From assembly GCF_016859285.1 (NCBI RefSeq), contig NC_053406.1:14264501-14328500 (forward strand): a DNA stretch of 64,000 nucleotides, written 5' to 3'. The DNA is from Xiphias gladius (taxonomy: Eukaryota > Chordata > Actinopteri > Istiophoriformes > Xiphiidae). Positions 25,679 to 39,761 of the stretch are shown here, in pieces (position 1 is the stretch's first letter; each line of letters begins with the position of its first letter). Under the pieces are notes generated by a model. It was given only the letters and a program-made list of their open reading frames with translations. It made no database searches and was not told the origin of the DNA. Position numbers and translations under genes: made by a program.

Positions 25679-28600
25679 GATCCACAAGGTGTGATGGAAA
25701 TCAAAGTATTGGAGAGTCAGAGAGAAAATTTAATTAGTGTCACCACCATTCCATCAAGAAGAACATATATAGTCACAGTTTATATACCGGTATATACTGA
25801 AAATAGATTAAAAATTAACTTTAGAGTAAGGGGTTTGCATGTAGAGGGTGTGTTTCCATGTGATTAGAAGGGGGCGGATAAGTTAAGCAATCAGGGGCAA
25901 TAATCTACAGAAAAACTCATCTTTTTGATCTTGACTAAAATGTGGCAACTGTTTTGTCTGCGTCAGGTGTAAAAGATTAAAAAAAAATTGATTATTAAAA
26001 GGCCTATCACAGGTGTAATACATCAAAACAAAGACATTCACATTATTTCCTACCTACAGGCACTTGATGCAGTAATGGGAGATTGGGGGAGATTAAATAA
26101 GGCTTTATCCATAATTGCCAAAGTGAGCAAGATACATAGCATCAGGTAACAAGGATGTCTTAAGATGTTTCAATCCAAAATAAACCAAATAAAAACATAA
26201 CCCCTGAATCTGACTAATAGGAACTACAAAGTGACAAGTGTGTTGTTGTCCATGTCTTGCAGAAGGAGGAGGAAAGGGCCATCTGTAAAAAAAAACCCCA
26301 AAGTTTCATTAGATAACAGGGCTGAAGGCCTTTTACATAACTCATGTGGGTGTAACTAATAGAAAGACAACACTGTGATTCCAATGATTGGCCTACCAGT
26401 GGCTGACATGTAGACAAACCAGATCATCCTCCCACTGTGTGTATAAGCGTAACGTGAAAAGATGGAAGGAGTATCGCAGGAAAGAGATGGATGATTGGTG
26501 TTTTATCACTTCAGACGATCCTGAGTTTGTATTTAATTACTCTTAAGGTGAAAGTCCCTGACAGTTACAGAACAGGGAAAGTACTTTCAGAGTTAAAAAA
26601 AAAAGCATATAAACACTTGTAATTACATTTGTATATAATCCTCTAAGAGACTCAAAAAATAAATTTGAGAGTATAAAGATTGTAGAGTACTTATCTAAAC
26701 AATATTACAAAATGCTTTCAAATATCCTTTTTTTTTTTTTTTACTGTGTAAGAAAAACAAAAACAAACAAACAAAAAAAACTTGCAAATGTGACCTAATC
26801 AAATAAGTGTGTGTTTACGTGGGGGGGTTACGGGTGGTAAGAAGTGAACCCCGCTCAGGGATGGGGTAAAGTGGGTGTTTAGGGTTGGAGTATGGGTCAG
26901 ACAATCAGAGAGTCTGATATAAATAAGGATCAAGAAGTTAACTGGGAATCAGGCTATACAAAACAAAACATTTTTTCCCTGCTCAAACTGCTCTGATGGA
27001 TCAGTGATTGGCACCCCTTTAGAGTCAGTCATATTGTAAATAAATGGAAACTGGAATAAATGACCCATGTCCTTTAGAGTGGTTTTATTTTTAGCTTTGA
27101 ATTATTTTTTCCACTTTCTCAACAGCTAAAGTGATGGTTCAAGAATCCTTACATCATAAAGGTAAACTCTAAAGTCTGTAAATGGAATATTTCTGGAATT
27201 TATATAATTAAGTTAAACAGATTCAACAGTGCAACATACCCTTCCTTTATTTTTCACATTCAGACCTAGGAAGACTTTTTAAAATGGCAGATTACAGAAA
27301 TGTTTTTTTTTTTTCGCCTGGTCAAGGAACGAATGCCCCATGAATGAGATAATTATTAAAGAAATAACACAGGACAGATTTATGCTCTTTCTGCTATCCT
27401 TCCCCTATTGCCCTGTCTACTAAAGGCCATTGGCCTCGATCCTGAATTACCAGCAAACCTCATGCAAGATCACTCAACATCTCCTGACCTCAAAAATCTT
27501 TTGTCAGATCTCAAACACACAAGATCTTCGATGATAATTATAGAAATTGTGAACAGAGCACTTGACTGATTTACCTAAAAGTCTGTACCTCTTATAGTGA
27601 GGGAGGTAATGTACCTTTTTGTTTTCTGCTCCTGCCCCTGAAAGTGGCACCATTTTGATCTAAAGAATCAAAACAACAAACTTGACCACTAACTGAAGGA
27701 TTAGAGCACACAACAGGAAATTCCCTGTCTAAATGCCCCAGTGAATAACCCCAGCATGCAAAACAAAACTCTATGCCAAGCATCACAAGTTACTGATGCC
27801 GATTTTCATTTTCAGCATTGCTCTGTAATTATTTCTATTGAACTGACCTGAACAGTAGTAGGGTGTGTTCAGGTTAGCAGTTCAAGTTACTGTCATTGGA
27901 TTCAGCAGAGAGAAGAGAAACTAGACTTAATTAAATCTCACAGATTACTTACAAATCATCACATTTTAAACTTTATAGAGCCAGTTTGCCATAGTCAGCC
28001 AAATATGCCTCGATCTAAACTTACTTCAAATAAAAGTTTTTACATTCATTTCTACTGAACACTTTATTAGGATTAGTTATTAAAAAGGTTGAGAAAATTA
28101 TTGAGAGTATTGTTTCAAGATAGTTGTGACCTTTACTGTCAAAGCAAAAAAGTTGTTGATAAGCTTTAAATAAACTTAAAGAAAAAAAAATTAACTAGCA
28201 CACTAACATTAGGATACCAGTTGTCTCCTCTCCTGCCATCTTGTTGTCTGCATCCTCTCCCATTCCCGTCCTTCACTGCACGATGTAAATTATATTTATC
28301 GAGTTATATTAATTTTATAAGATATACTGTTTTATTCTGTTTTTAGGGTGCCTTTTTAAAATCTGATCAGGGACTACAGGTGTAAAAAATTGCCTTCTGG
28401 GCAAACTTTGGCTTATTTACAGTATATTGTTTTTGTTTTTTGTGTTGATCAATAAGCATTTGCCCCACCATAATAACTAATAAAAATAAAAAAACTTTTA
28501 CCTCATGTGCACAGAGTTAAGGCCTTACAAGCACCAAGTCGTACAGTCTAGAAAAACAGATTTTATTTTAAGCTCTGACATTTTTATTGATTATTAGCAA

Positions 28601-29349
28601 TGAGAAGTAGTTTGTAGCAGGGCTGTTGAGGACATTGTCAAAGATGTCATGTCTTCTGCGTTGGTCGTTTAGAAACCGTTGGAGGTTGATATAGAGTTAA
28701 AGACACTTGGTGGATATTAAACAGGCGGATTCCAGTGTTTTTAGGACTATAAATTGGACTACTTTACGAACAATACAGAAGCTTTGAAAAAGCATTTGGA
28801 ATTTCATGGTGGGAAATAAAAATTTACAAAAGTATACATAGTACTGTGCAGAGGTTTAGATGCTTAGATTCTTATCCATAACGCAATAAAAATCAATCCA
28901 CAGGAGAACTGTGGCAAGTTCCCCGAGACGCTTGGAACAACATACCTGCCACGTACCTTGAAAAACAGAGTACCAAGAATAAATTGTGCTGTTTTAAAGG
29001 CAAAAGGTGGTCACAGCAAATATTGATTTGATTAGTCTTTTTTTGGTTTATTTAATTCAGTTTTTCATCCTCACTTTTTGTGCCCAAATCTTTCTCACAG
29101 TGCTGTAAATATAAGAGAACCTTTAACTACATAAATGTAATTTGGTCAGATATATCATATAAACAATATTTTTTTTAAGCTTTAGACTCGTTTTTGTGTC
29201 TGGTAGGAGGGGAGTCTCATTTGACTCATGACTTGGGTATTTCCAAAATCTCTGATAGGTCTCTGCTTTGAAGTAAAATGCAACTTTTAAGTTAATCCGC
29301 AACTAAGTACAGTTAACATATTGTTTTTAATAATACAACAGAAGAAAAT
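25679..29349. other. Spacer between slc13a2 and slc46a1, left part
   Basis: AT-rich, with no conserved exon on either strand. It contains short A and T runs. It must include the slc13a2 promoter, but no specific element can be named. Confidence 0.5.
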
Positions 29350-30545
29350 GGTATGGACTAAAAAGCCTTAACCTACTGTTTTGAAGAACATCTTTTGAGG
29401 CAGTCACTGCAATCAAACACTTGTTGTAGCTCTCATTGAGACTTCTACACTTCTCAACTGGTAGTTTGACCAAACTCTTCTTGAGCAAGCTGCTTCAGTT
29501 CTCTTAGGTTTGACGGGTCCCTTCTCCCAACTGCGAGTGCCAGCTTTTTCCACAGATGTTCAGTTGGATGAAGATCAGGACTCATAGCAGGCCACTTTAG
29601 AGCGGTCCAATGTTTTCCTCTCATCCATTCCTGGCTGCTTTTTAGATGTAGCCCGTGTTTTGGGTCATTGACCTGTTGCAGGAGCCATGACAGCGCAGCT
29701 GGGACACGGCTCTCTGACTACGGGCAGTATGTTACGTCGCAGAATGCCTCGATAAGCTTCCGATTTCATTGTGCCCTGCACAGATCCAAGGCACCCGGTG
29801 CCAGACTCGGCACAGCAACCCCCATGACACAACTGAGCTTCCTCCATGTTTCACGGTGGGGATGGTGTTTTCTTTGAAAGCTTCATTTTTTTCTTCTATG
29901 AACGTAGAGCTGATGGGACTTACCAAAAAGCTCTCACTATTTTTCATCTGTCCACAGGACGTTTTCACAGAAACACTGTGGCTTGTCAACATGCATTTCA
30001 GCAAACTACAGTCAGCCCCTTTTTTTTTTTCCCCCTCTCTTTTTTTTTCTTTTTCAAAAGTGGGTCTTCTCCATTGGAGCCCACTTTCATTCAGAAACTG
30101 AGGTATGGTCTGACTGGACACTTTGATCCTGGAGGTCAGCTTGTATCTGCTTTGAAGTTTTCCTCGGTTCTTTTTCGACCATTCGAGCTCTCCTTCCGTT
30201 CAATCCGGGGGTCGAGTTTCCCCTTGCGGTCACATCCAGGGAGGTTAGCTACGCTCCCATGGATCTTAAACTTCTTCATAATATTAGCAGCCGTGGTCAC
30301 GGGAACATGAAGCTGCTGGGAGATGGTCTTGTAGCCTTTACCTTGATCACGGTACAAGGTACAAATCTCAAGGTACGGCCTCATACAGATCTCTTCTCTT
30401 TCTCTCGTCCATAATCAGACTTTTCTCATTTTAAATGGGCAGAATGACTGATTATGAGATTGAGGGCACCTGCGATACTAATTGAAGACAATAGTCTGCT
30501 TGAAATATCACTACAACCGACATATTTATCGCCACTTCTAAGCTG
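29350..30545 (-). mobile_element. Tc1/mariner element, decayed transposase (second family)
   Basis: The minus strand encodes a Tc1 transposase in broken pieces. An N-terminal helix-turn-helix part (KGYKTISQQLHVPVTTAANI then KKFKIHGSVANLPG, 30136-30384) is followed downstream by a catalytic-domain piece (NTIPTVKHGGSSVVSWGLLC, within 29732-30121). The plus strand shows the family's typical tail (ATGTTCAGTTGGATGAAGAT, GGCCACTTTAGAGCGGTCCA). Frameshifts and a pyrimidine expansion near 30020-30055 make it inactive. Terminal repeats were not resolved, so the ends are approximate. Confidence 0.85.
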
Positions 30546-30799
30546 TAGCAGGCATTTTGGCCAGGCCATTTTAGAGGTACAACAAGCGGACCTTCAGCTC
30601 TTTTCAGAGCTTCTTTGTTTTATTCTGTGGTAGACCAAGGGCATGCAGGTGTGCCTGACAAAGGAGCTTTTAATCTCAACACTTTTCAGGAAGAACTGAG
30701 CTTTGTTTCAGTGAGATGCGCACCTTTAGCCACCTCTGCACACAGGGTCAAGTCTCAGCCAAAGGATTAAATGAACTGCAGTGTAGTTCACCTCTTCGT

Positions 30800-31086
30800 C
30801 CAGGTGGCGTCGCTGAGTCCCCGCTTGATTGTGCTCCGGTATCGCTTCCTTTACTTAGCCGAGCCGGTAGATAAGTTGCCCTCAAGCCGTTCGTATTTCA
30901 ACCCAAACAGAAACACAAGCGGCGTGACCCCACGGACGTTAGCGGGATTAGCTAGTTAGCCGCACGACCCCATCGTGACGGAAGCGAGCAGAGAGCGGGT
31001 TAATGTTTCGCTCGTGCCCGGATCCTCTGCGAATACCAAGGGGGGGGGGGGTTGACAGTTAATGTTTGCAGTTAACCCAGTTCGAC
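30800..31086 (+). promoter_or_regulatory. CpG-rich promoter and 5' leader region of slc46a1
   Basis: Base composition rises abruptly in GC and CpG immediately before the slc46a1 start (for example GGCGTGACCCCACGGACGTT). The leader includes a G10-12 run near 31041-31051. No TATA box is obvious. The ATG at 31087 has a purine at -3 (GACATGG), a reasonable start context. Confidence 0.6.
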
Positions 31087-34000
31087 ATGGACGAGTCCGA
31101 CACGGCGGCGATCCTTCCCGGCGACGTCCTCGGCGCCGCACCAGCGGACGACCGGATGTCCAACTCCTTCGGCCGCGGAGACGAGGCTGTCGCGCCGCCC
31201 AGCAGCGCCGCGCGGCCGCCGTTCACATGCTCGCTGCCGGTCGCGGTGGAGCCAGTGTTGTTCCTCTCCATGTTTTCTCTGGCCCTGCAGGCGCCTCTGT
31301 CCACCCAGTACCTGTGGGACCGCATCAGCGAGGACCTCGGCTACAACGGCTCCAGGAGTTCGGAGTGCAGCAACGGCTCCGTGCCCCACGACCCTCTTCA
31401 GAAGGTAACGTTTTTGGGTTTTTTGTTTTTTGTTTATCGTCAACACAGTCCAGCATGACTCCCAGCGCAGCCAGTCTGCAGCTGTTGACCACATCTGTGG
31501 TCTGGACGGGAGGAAAAGCAGTAAAATCGCCCTTTTTTTTCTGTTTCCACATACTGAATAACATTTTAACAAATCTAACACCGTGTTTTAAACAGTCTTT
31601 AAACATGTCCTGTTAATGTAGCTCAAGTTTGACAAGTCTAGGTATAGTGGTTTTTCATCTAAACCTGTCTTGACGTGATCTGGATCTGTTTGTGCGTGTG
31701 TGTGGGTGTGTGGGTAGGTAGTGAAATCGCCCTTCTTTTCTGTTTTCATATACAGAATAAAGGATTCACAAATCTGAAACTGTGTTTTAAACAGTCTTTA
31801 GACGTACCAGGGCAATGTGGTCCAGTTTTGACAAATCAAAGCATACTGGTATTTGATCTAGACCTGGTCTGATATGGTCTGGATAGGAAAAAAAAAACCG
31901 TGAAAGTAAAAGTCTTAACATATCTGAAAGTGTGTTTTCAACAGTAACCAGAATCAACTTGTTAATCCAGTCCAGGTTTGACAAGTGTAAATGCTTTTTT
32001 AAATTTTTTTTTTTAAGCAGGACCTGGTCTATTGTTGTGTGGATGGAGAAAAATGCAGACATTTTTTGCTTTCATAAACAAAAATAAAGGTTTTACAAAG
32101 CTGAGAGCGGGTTTTAAACAGCGTTAAGGTTTTAACTAGGGCGTCTAACACTCTAACACAACAATAAGGGGTGCAAAGAAAACCGACTTGATCAGTAGTG
32201 TTATTTAAAAGGTTTTGTCAGTTAGTGGGGTAGCTCATAGGCAAATTATCTTTTAATCTCCTCTAATCAGCCATAGCAGGTGTCAGGTTGTTGCATATGG
32301 ACCTGATGTGGCTCATTAACTACCAGGGAGAAACAAAATCCTTATCACGATAACATCTCTGAAGTTACAGAGGCCGTAGACAAAATAATGTTAACGCCTC
32401 GTGAAATGGATGAAAGTCTGACGTAAAGAAATCCCGATGACTACACTACAGATGTGGTTCAAACAGCTGGTTTTTCTTTGTTGGTTTATTAACAGGGACA
32501 GTGCCAAAAGGCTGTTTGTCCTGTGTAGTCCCCGGACCGATGTTAAGATAGACACACTAAAAAAGAATGTAAGAGTGAGGTTTGGACAAAGGAACAGCGG
32601 CCACAAGCTGAAAGAAAGCAACAAGGATATGATGAACCTGCACAATCTGAACAGGAACACTGATTCTTTTAAAATTTAGAACCAGTAGTAGTGGTTAGAT
32701 ACATCAGACGGTTTGTTATACTGATTACTGGAAGGGTAGGGACCAAGAAGTAACAACTCAAATCTCTTTAACCGACTTACGTCCCATCACAGTAAACCTG
32801 AGAAAGATGACAAATCCACCTTTACGTTTTTGTTTTTTTGTTTTTTTTTTGTCAGGAGGTGGAAACCTTAACAGCCCACTGGAACCTGTACATCAACCTG
32901 GGGGGTTTTTCTGTCAGCCTGTTGGTGGTGCCTCTCCTGGGCTCATGGAGTGACCTTGCGGGTCGCAGGCCAATACTCATCCTCCCCAACCTTGGCCTGG
33001 CACTGCAGGCAGGGGTTTACCTAGTGGTGATGTACCTGAAGCTGCCCGTGGTCTACTTTCTAGTGGGCAGACTGCTTAGTGGCCTTTCGGGTGATTTCAA
33101 TGCCATCCTGGCAGGCTGCTTTGCATACGTGGCGGATACCAGTGACAGAAGGTCCCGCACCTTCAGGGTGGCAGTGCTGGAGGCCTGTCTGGGTCTGTCG
33201 GGGATGCTGGCCAGCATTATCGGAGGGCAGTGGCGGCGAGCACAAGGGTAAGGAATGTGTATTGTTGCACAATCGCAGTATCATTCACACCAGTGCACTT
33301 TGCTTAGACTCAGAATCCTTCCTACTCGAAGTGGAGATCGTTACCATTATATGTTTATGCCCTTGTTTAGGTACATCAACCCGTTCTGGCTGGTCCTGGC
33401 CACCAGCCTGGTTTCAGCCCTGTACGCTTACCTGTTTGTCCGCGAGTCTGTCCAGCCAGACCCAAGTGCGAAGCTCTTCAGCACTCGCAACCACAAGGCT
33501 GTCTGGCGCCTCTACTCAACAGGAGGCAGCATCAGTGAGGGCGGTGGAAGATTTCACCGATGCAAGCTGTGGCTTTACACACTTTGCTTCTTTCTGGTGG
33601 TGACTGTACACTCCGGCAGCAGGGAGCTGTATGTGTTGTATGAGCTAAGCTCGCCGCTGTGCTGGGGGCCGGTCCTCATTGGCTATGGATCAGCAGCTCA
33701 GCACCTGGCCTACCTGAGTAGTCTTCTGGGGCTGAAGATCATGCAGCGCTGCCTGGAGGAGTCCTGGGTGGCTCTTGTGGGTCTGGCCTCTAATATTAGC
33801 GGGCTGGTGGTCTTCTCTGTGGCTGACACCACCCAGCTCATGTTCACAGGTGAGAGGCTCTGGAGTGAGTTAATGACTTCCAGTTGTTTTGTAAACAAAG
33901 CTTTCTTCGTAACAGTATTTGGGTGGTTGAAAATATGGTTTTCTGTCTAAAAGGCTTTGTATTCATAAAAAAAAAAAAAGGAAGTCAGGAACAATACAAG

Positions 34001-35488
34001 TGAGATGACTTCAGAGTCTAATTACCCCACTATTAAGCACAGAAATCGGTATTTATATAAGCATTATTAAGCATATGTGGCCTTAGTAAGGCAAGATGAC
34101 ATATTTGACAAAGTAAAATCCTTTCCTGTGATTATCTATTTGCGGTTTACAAAAAATATCCATAGCACTGAAAGTTATTATGCCCTTTTTACTTTTATTA
34201 TCCTCTGTTAGCGGTGCTTTCCCGGCTCCGCAAGCAGATTTTGAAAACATGCACGCCCTTTTTGGCCACAGGTGAAAATGATGAGACATCAGCCACGTGC
34301 TGTCAAGAGTGCAGCTCAGCATGTGACAGACTGAACGGGCTGTCGAGCTGAGTATGTTGGCAACCTTGAATAGCAGGCTATAAAAAAAAAATCCCAAGTA
34401 CCTTCCCCTCCCCTCCCTGCTGGGCTTTGTGAAGAAAATTATCTGCTCGTAGCCCAAGGGAATAATTAACATCATCCAAATCCGACACAACAGAATTGTT
34501 CATTTGACTATCTGTTAATATTGTTTCACTGTTGGTAAATACAATTTCTTTAGGGAATGTTAGTTAATACAAAGCAACAGAGAAAATGATATCCAAAAGT
34601 TTTACACTTGATTATGTGACATTAACTATGACAAAATGGGATGGTATTCGTTTTATCAACTGACTCCTGTTTATTTAAGTGATAATGAACAATATATCTG
34701 TGCGCCAAAGTGAAAATCTGTTCATTTGTCTGTCACCAGGTTATGGTCTGTGTTTCCTCTTCATGGCTGCGACGCCTGTGCTCAGGTCGAAGCTGTCAAA
34801 GTTGGTGGACCCATCAGAGCAAGGTCAGTCGCTGATCACATACAGATATTCCACATGTCTTAAAACAGATAGTTTTTAACACAGCAAACTGTGCAACGAT
34901 TGTTTTTAAAAGTGTTGTTATACAACGAGCTACCTCGATGTGTCAGCTGTGTCTTGTTTGAATTGAAAAGTCAGTGAACTGTATTTAAATCCGAAAAGCA
35001 ACAGTGCAGTTTAATTTGAAGCATATGTCCCCTTTTGTTAGGAGGGACAGCTTGTGTCCCCGCACATTGTATACATAATTGCGTGTTTGTGGTTTCTTCC
35101 AGGTGCCCTGTTTGCCTCTGTTGCCTGTGTGGAGAGCCTATGTTTTCTGGTGGGAAGTGGTGTCTTCAACTCGCTCTACCCAGCCACCCTGCACTTCATG
35201 AAGGGCTTTCCCTTCCTCTTTGCTGCCATCATCCTCCTCATCCCAGCTGGAATAATTGGGTGAGACTGCTTTTGTTTAATTGACTGTCCTTCCCTTTTTT
35301 TTAATTATGATTTCTATATATAAAAGCAAGAAATTCTCAACAAATGCCTGTGGAAAACCAGAAAATCTATATCCAGTCCTTTTTAAAATGAGCATAATAA
35401 AATATTCACAATTTTTCATGTTTGTCTTTCTAGGATCCTGCAATGTTTAGACCAGAGGAGAGACCACAGAGACTCCACAGCGTCCTGA
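31087..35488 (+). CDS. slc46a1: Proton-coupled folate transporter (PCFT)
   Basis: A major-facilitator carrier that imports folates together with protons across the apical membrane of gut cells and from acidic endosomes. Six exons in phase (31087-31404, 32856-33247, 33371-33849, 34740-34823, 35103-35259, 35434-35488) give 494 residues; human has 459, and the extra length is mainly an acidic, Ala/Pro-rich N-terminus. Residues known to matter in human PCFT are kept: the DLAGRRP loop after TM2 (R143, human R113), D186 in [10 protein letters not shown] (human D156), E215 in VLEACLG (human E185), H317 in VVTVHSG (human H281) and the Arg of [10 protein letters not shown] (human R376). Both TM1-2 loop glycosylation sequons (N88, N96) and the nearby disulfide Cys (C94) are present. 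The C-terminal tail ([16 protein letters not shown]) is short and divergent. It is transcribed divergently from slc13a2 and converges on sarm1. Confidence 0.96.
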
Positions 35489-38400
35489 CCTGAAGCAATG
35501 CAAAGGGCCAGAAACCAGTCACAGAGATTAAGTTCATCTTGGTGTCAGTGTGTGAGGTGAGCAGCTCTGACACAGAGACATCCGTTGTGTCCATCTGTGA
35601 CGCTGGGAGAGACTTTTGTTGGCGGGCTAAGCGATGGGATTCTTCGAAGTGATCGATACCAAAGGATGAAGAATCAACCTCCTGGCTGACATTACAGAAA
35701 AACCTCATTCGTCTTCATAAATAGATACTGGACACTGGGGTTTTGTCATAACGCTACTGGCCCTAAAAAATCACTGTAGTGTTCACTTATTTCACCATTG
35801 CGTTCATACCAATGGTTTAATGAACAAGATTCAATACGATAGAAAATATATTCTAAATGCTTTCATTTTGTGATTTGATACATTTTCAGTACAGCGTAAT
35901 GAGTGCCAAAGAATGTGCCGTACATTTCTATTTTTAATTTATTCCGCTCAATCGCTCTGATGGCACACTACATTGTGAAGTGGTAACCGTCAGAGGAAAA
36001 TCCCAAAGCCCTCAGTTGTTCCAGAACATATAAAGCACGAGTGCAACGTAATTTGTCTTCAGAGGTTCATTTATTCATAGCAAGATTTCAAATCACCTGA
36101 CGCAGGTGTGATTTTGAATCACCTGACGCAGGTGTGACTCCAAATTACAGTAGTAATCAGTGAGTGAGTCATCCTTGACACACTCTCCTGCTCTTTCCTG
36201 AGACGTTCACCACAGCGGTCGTCTTACTGAAAGAGTGGGGAAACACACTCTTACCAATCGTGATCGATCATGCTGGAACGTCACAAAAATTGCGGATGGT
36301 CAAATTGTTTCTGCTGTTTTTCCAAAATGATACTACATACTAATTCTATACAGTATGCACCACGTATTAATCCTCATGGTATACTGTTTAAGCTGTAAGT
36401 ATACGAAAATATCAACATTCTTAACCGCTTTGTACTAACAGGAAATGATGCACATGCGGATACATGTGACATCAAACGTTGATCAAACTGCAACTTTGGA
36501 AAGCTACTGTTAAAGTAGCAGTTTCAGCACCATGCATTATTTATTGTAATTCAGAAATCGACTCTATTTAGTATGCATACCATCTGCTTTGAGCACACTT
36601 TGTCACTTTTCCAGTGTGAACACACTACATACTCAGAACCTGCTTAAAATCAGTACACAGTGTGGCTATGAGACATGGTGTGTGTTTCAAAGGAGCAAAA
36701 ACTACAAAGACAACAAGTATGAGGAAATATTGTGGAAAGGGATACCTGAAGAGCTTCATTATTACAACAGTGGCTTTATACACAGCTCAGTAGTCTGTGG
36801 AACCTGTTCTGCTAGCCTGCTGACACTAGCTACTTAGTTAATGATAACTAAGTAGCAAGTGTTTGTTAGTTGTCATAGTGTACATATAACTCTCTAAATC
36901 CCACCTTTTTTTTTTTTTTTTTTTTTTTAAAAAGCAGATTTTCCAAAATATCAAACTTTTCCTTTTAAGCTCAAAGGTTTTGTTTTAGGTAACTCTGACC
37001 ATGTAATTTATTTAGTCAATGCTGCTGCAAATGCAAATTGGGAAATTTACCTGTGTCAGATAATCCAGAATACGATACAGGAGCTCAGCATCATTTCAGT
37101 CACCCCACCGTTGTCCTATTTGTTCACCTCTGGTCGCAGCTGGTGGAAAGTAACTAAGTACATTAACTCAAGAACTGCACATAAGTACGATTCTGAGGAC
37201 TCATACTTTACTTGAGTATTTTCATTTTCTGCTACTTTATACTTCTACTCCACTACAGTTCAGAGACAACTATTGTACTTTTTTGCTCCATTGCGTTTAT
37301 TTGATAATTTGGTTTACTAGTAGTAATACAAAATATAATCAAAAAAAATATATTATGATGTATTATCATTAAGATAAGACTTTACTTTAGCCCCAGGGGC
37401 TACTTGCGTGTTAATGCGTGAATTATTATATTCCAATAATATAACATCCATTATTCTGAATTGCACTACTTTTACGTTTGGTACTTTGAAGTATTGGTTC
37501 TAACACTTTAGTAAAAGAACAAAAATCAAATTTTGATTGCAGGACTTTTACTTGAAAGTAAAAGATTTGAGTACTTGTACACTGTCTGTCTGCACAATGG
37601 AGACTGGAGATTCAGCCACGTTCATGGTAAAGCCAAACCTGAAGTGGTAGAAGTGGTCCATAAAACCCTCAAACAGTCAGTACCAAAGATTCATGGTATC
37701 AACTATGAGTAATCCACAGCAGAGAGAGCTAAACTGCAGCACCAACCAAAGATTACTGAGTTACACCTCGACCCCCTCCCTCCCTCCGTTTCCCATAAAA
37801 CAGATAGCAAAGTCCCAATTCCCTGCGGAGTCCCCCTACCGTCCCCACCACCACTACCACCAGAAACAACACTGGATAGTCCCAGAGCACAAGGCCCACA
37901 GCCAACATGCACACATGCGTCACGTCCTAGTTGAACATTGAGGAAACAAGAGCTGCCAAATCAGCTTTAAAATGCACAAAGGGAAGTTAGGAGGTTAAGT
38001 GGAGTATTAACTGAGCTACTGTGAATTGATCTGCATGAAGATTATTTTTGACACTGGGCAGCAATTGGGTTAGATCATGTGGTCAAAGCCATTCTTCAGA
38101 CGTACCGTGTGACTAAACTGACCAGTAAAACCATCTATTCTTCGCCATAATCACTTGTGCAATATTAATAAGTTGCAGTTATTTTATTGGACTTGAGCTG
38201 GATTATTTTGGATAGTTTGTGATAATGATCATGGATAACCTCAAATAAAAGATTTCACTGTTCATTTTTTTACATCATGTTTCAAATAAAGGGACAAAAT
38301 TATGTTTGTGTAACACTGAGAACATTAAAAAACATGATTTTTTAAAAAAAAGGATATCCTGTCTTAACAAGTTGAGAAAAAAAAAAAAGTCAATTACACA

Positions 38401-39761
38401 TCATTTTTAATGAATGCTTTGAGGCGGACATTGGAGGCAAACCATATTAAGGCAAGATGAGATCAAATCCCTGTAGAACAGCAGTTGAATTCAGGGCTAC
38501 AGTAATGTAACTTTTTAGAACAATATGTGACCAGCACATCTTGATGACTGCTTTGGTTAATTTGCAAGATTTAACAAATGTTTCAATAGTATATTAATTC
38601 CAGCATTATCAAATCAGGATGTTTTTTTCTTTTTGTTTTGTTTTTTTTTCTTCTTGCTGTTTGATGTACACTTGTGTACAGGTATAGAAGTTATTTGCTG
38701 CTGGTCTTTTATATTTTCACAAGCCTCAGTCTATCATATTGCTGGATTTCTTTTTGTTTTTATTAAACAGCTTCTATTAAATACACTGAGGTAACAGGGA
38801 TGAAATTTCAGTGGCAGAGTGGACAAATTGTTTGACAGAACTAACACCGGTGAATAAAACTGCAAGTCAGCTGTATTAAATTATAGTTTAACGTATTGCA
38901 CTATGTTACAACAGCAATCAACAAGACACTCTGTAAAACAAATGCAGTTATTATCATTTCCCAGGAGTTACCAATGCATTTTTGAGTACTGTAAGTCTAT
39001 GTATGTCAATTTAAAGAAGATTTTTACCCACATTTCAGAAGGAAGAAAACTTTTAATACTATATGCATGTTTTCCGTTGCCTGTACGCTCCTTAAATCCG
39101 CATTTGGTTAAATTAGGGCTTGCAGTTATACAATTTGTAGCTCATTTATTTCTGTACAAAATGCCTCCAGCTTAGATTATGCCTACCATGGATACTCTCA
39201 GCATGTAATCAGTTCAATGCTAGGAAAGGGTTCTTTGCTACCACAGCCCAAACATAAAAACAAAACACAAATGTCAGTAAAATCAGAGACCTGTTTTGGT
39301 CCTATGAATGTTTAATATACGAGTTTAAACAAAAGATGACTGCCTCTAACTATGATGAAGACATTACAGTTAGTGGATGCCTCAGAAATTTGCTATTGAT
39401 GATTTTGCTGGGTGCCAATGACGGCTGAGCTATCAGTTTATTTCCTGAGAGACGGAAGGCATATACTGTACCTGATTACACATATACAGCAGTATGAGGA
39501 TACTAACATCAAAGGCTTGGAGTTTACCATATACAGTCTTCACTCCCTTTTTTTTTTTTAATTCCAGTTATTGTTTGCGGTATATTACGTCTATTTATGT
39601 TAGGTCTTCATGTGAATGTGTAATTTAATAATCTAATCCATAATCAAATTCACCTCACATGCATTTGGGCAGAGCAGGGGAAGCTGCCGGCCAGTTTACC
39701 ATAGACCATGTGGAATTTGGCATCATTGAAAGTTATTATAGCAAACTGTGTTTATGTCAGT
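35489..39761. other. Spacer between the converging slc46a1 and sarm1 genes
   Basis: This holds the 3' UTR of slc46a1 on the left and of sarm1 on the right, with no further gene seen. It contains a T22-type run near 36907-36928 and one interspersed repeat (37137-37585). Minus-strand AATAAA words at about 39145 and 38756 are candidate sarm1 poly(A) signals. No canonical signal is close to the slc46a1 stop. Confidence 0.5.
37137..37585. repeat. Teleost short interspersed repeat, best preserved of three copies in the window
   Basis: The left part reads GTGGAAAGTAACTAAGTACA ... TACTTTACTTGAGTATTTTC ... TACTTCTACTCCACTACA. The right part reads ACTTTTACTTGAAAGTAAAA ... TGAGTACTTGTACAC. This is an abundant fish repeat with inverted ends. 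Related copies lie at 7750-8140 and 58085-59015. Confidence 0.7.

Noticed and set aside
31062-31616. 184-codon plus-strand frame overlapping slc46a1 exon 1
   Set aside because: It is an out-of-frame reading of the GC-rich first exon. The frame from 31087 matches PCFT and splices correctly.
37693-37941. 82-codon plus-strand frame and its opposite-strand Gly-rich frame between slc46a1 and sarm1
   Set aside because: Both are low-complexity (Pro/His or Gly), unspliced and without recognisable homology, and they lie in repeat-bearing intergenic DNA.
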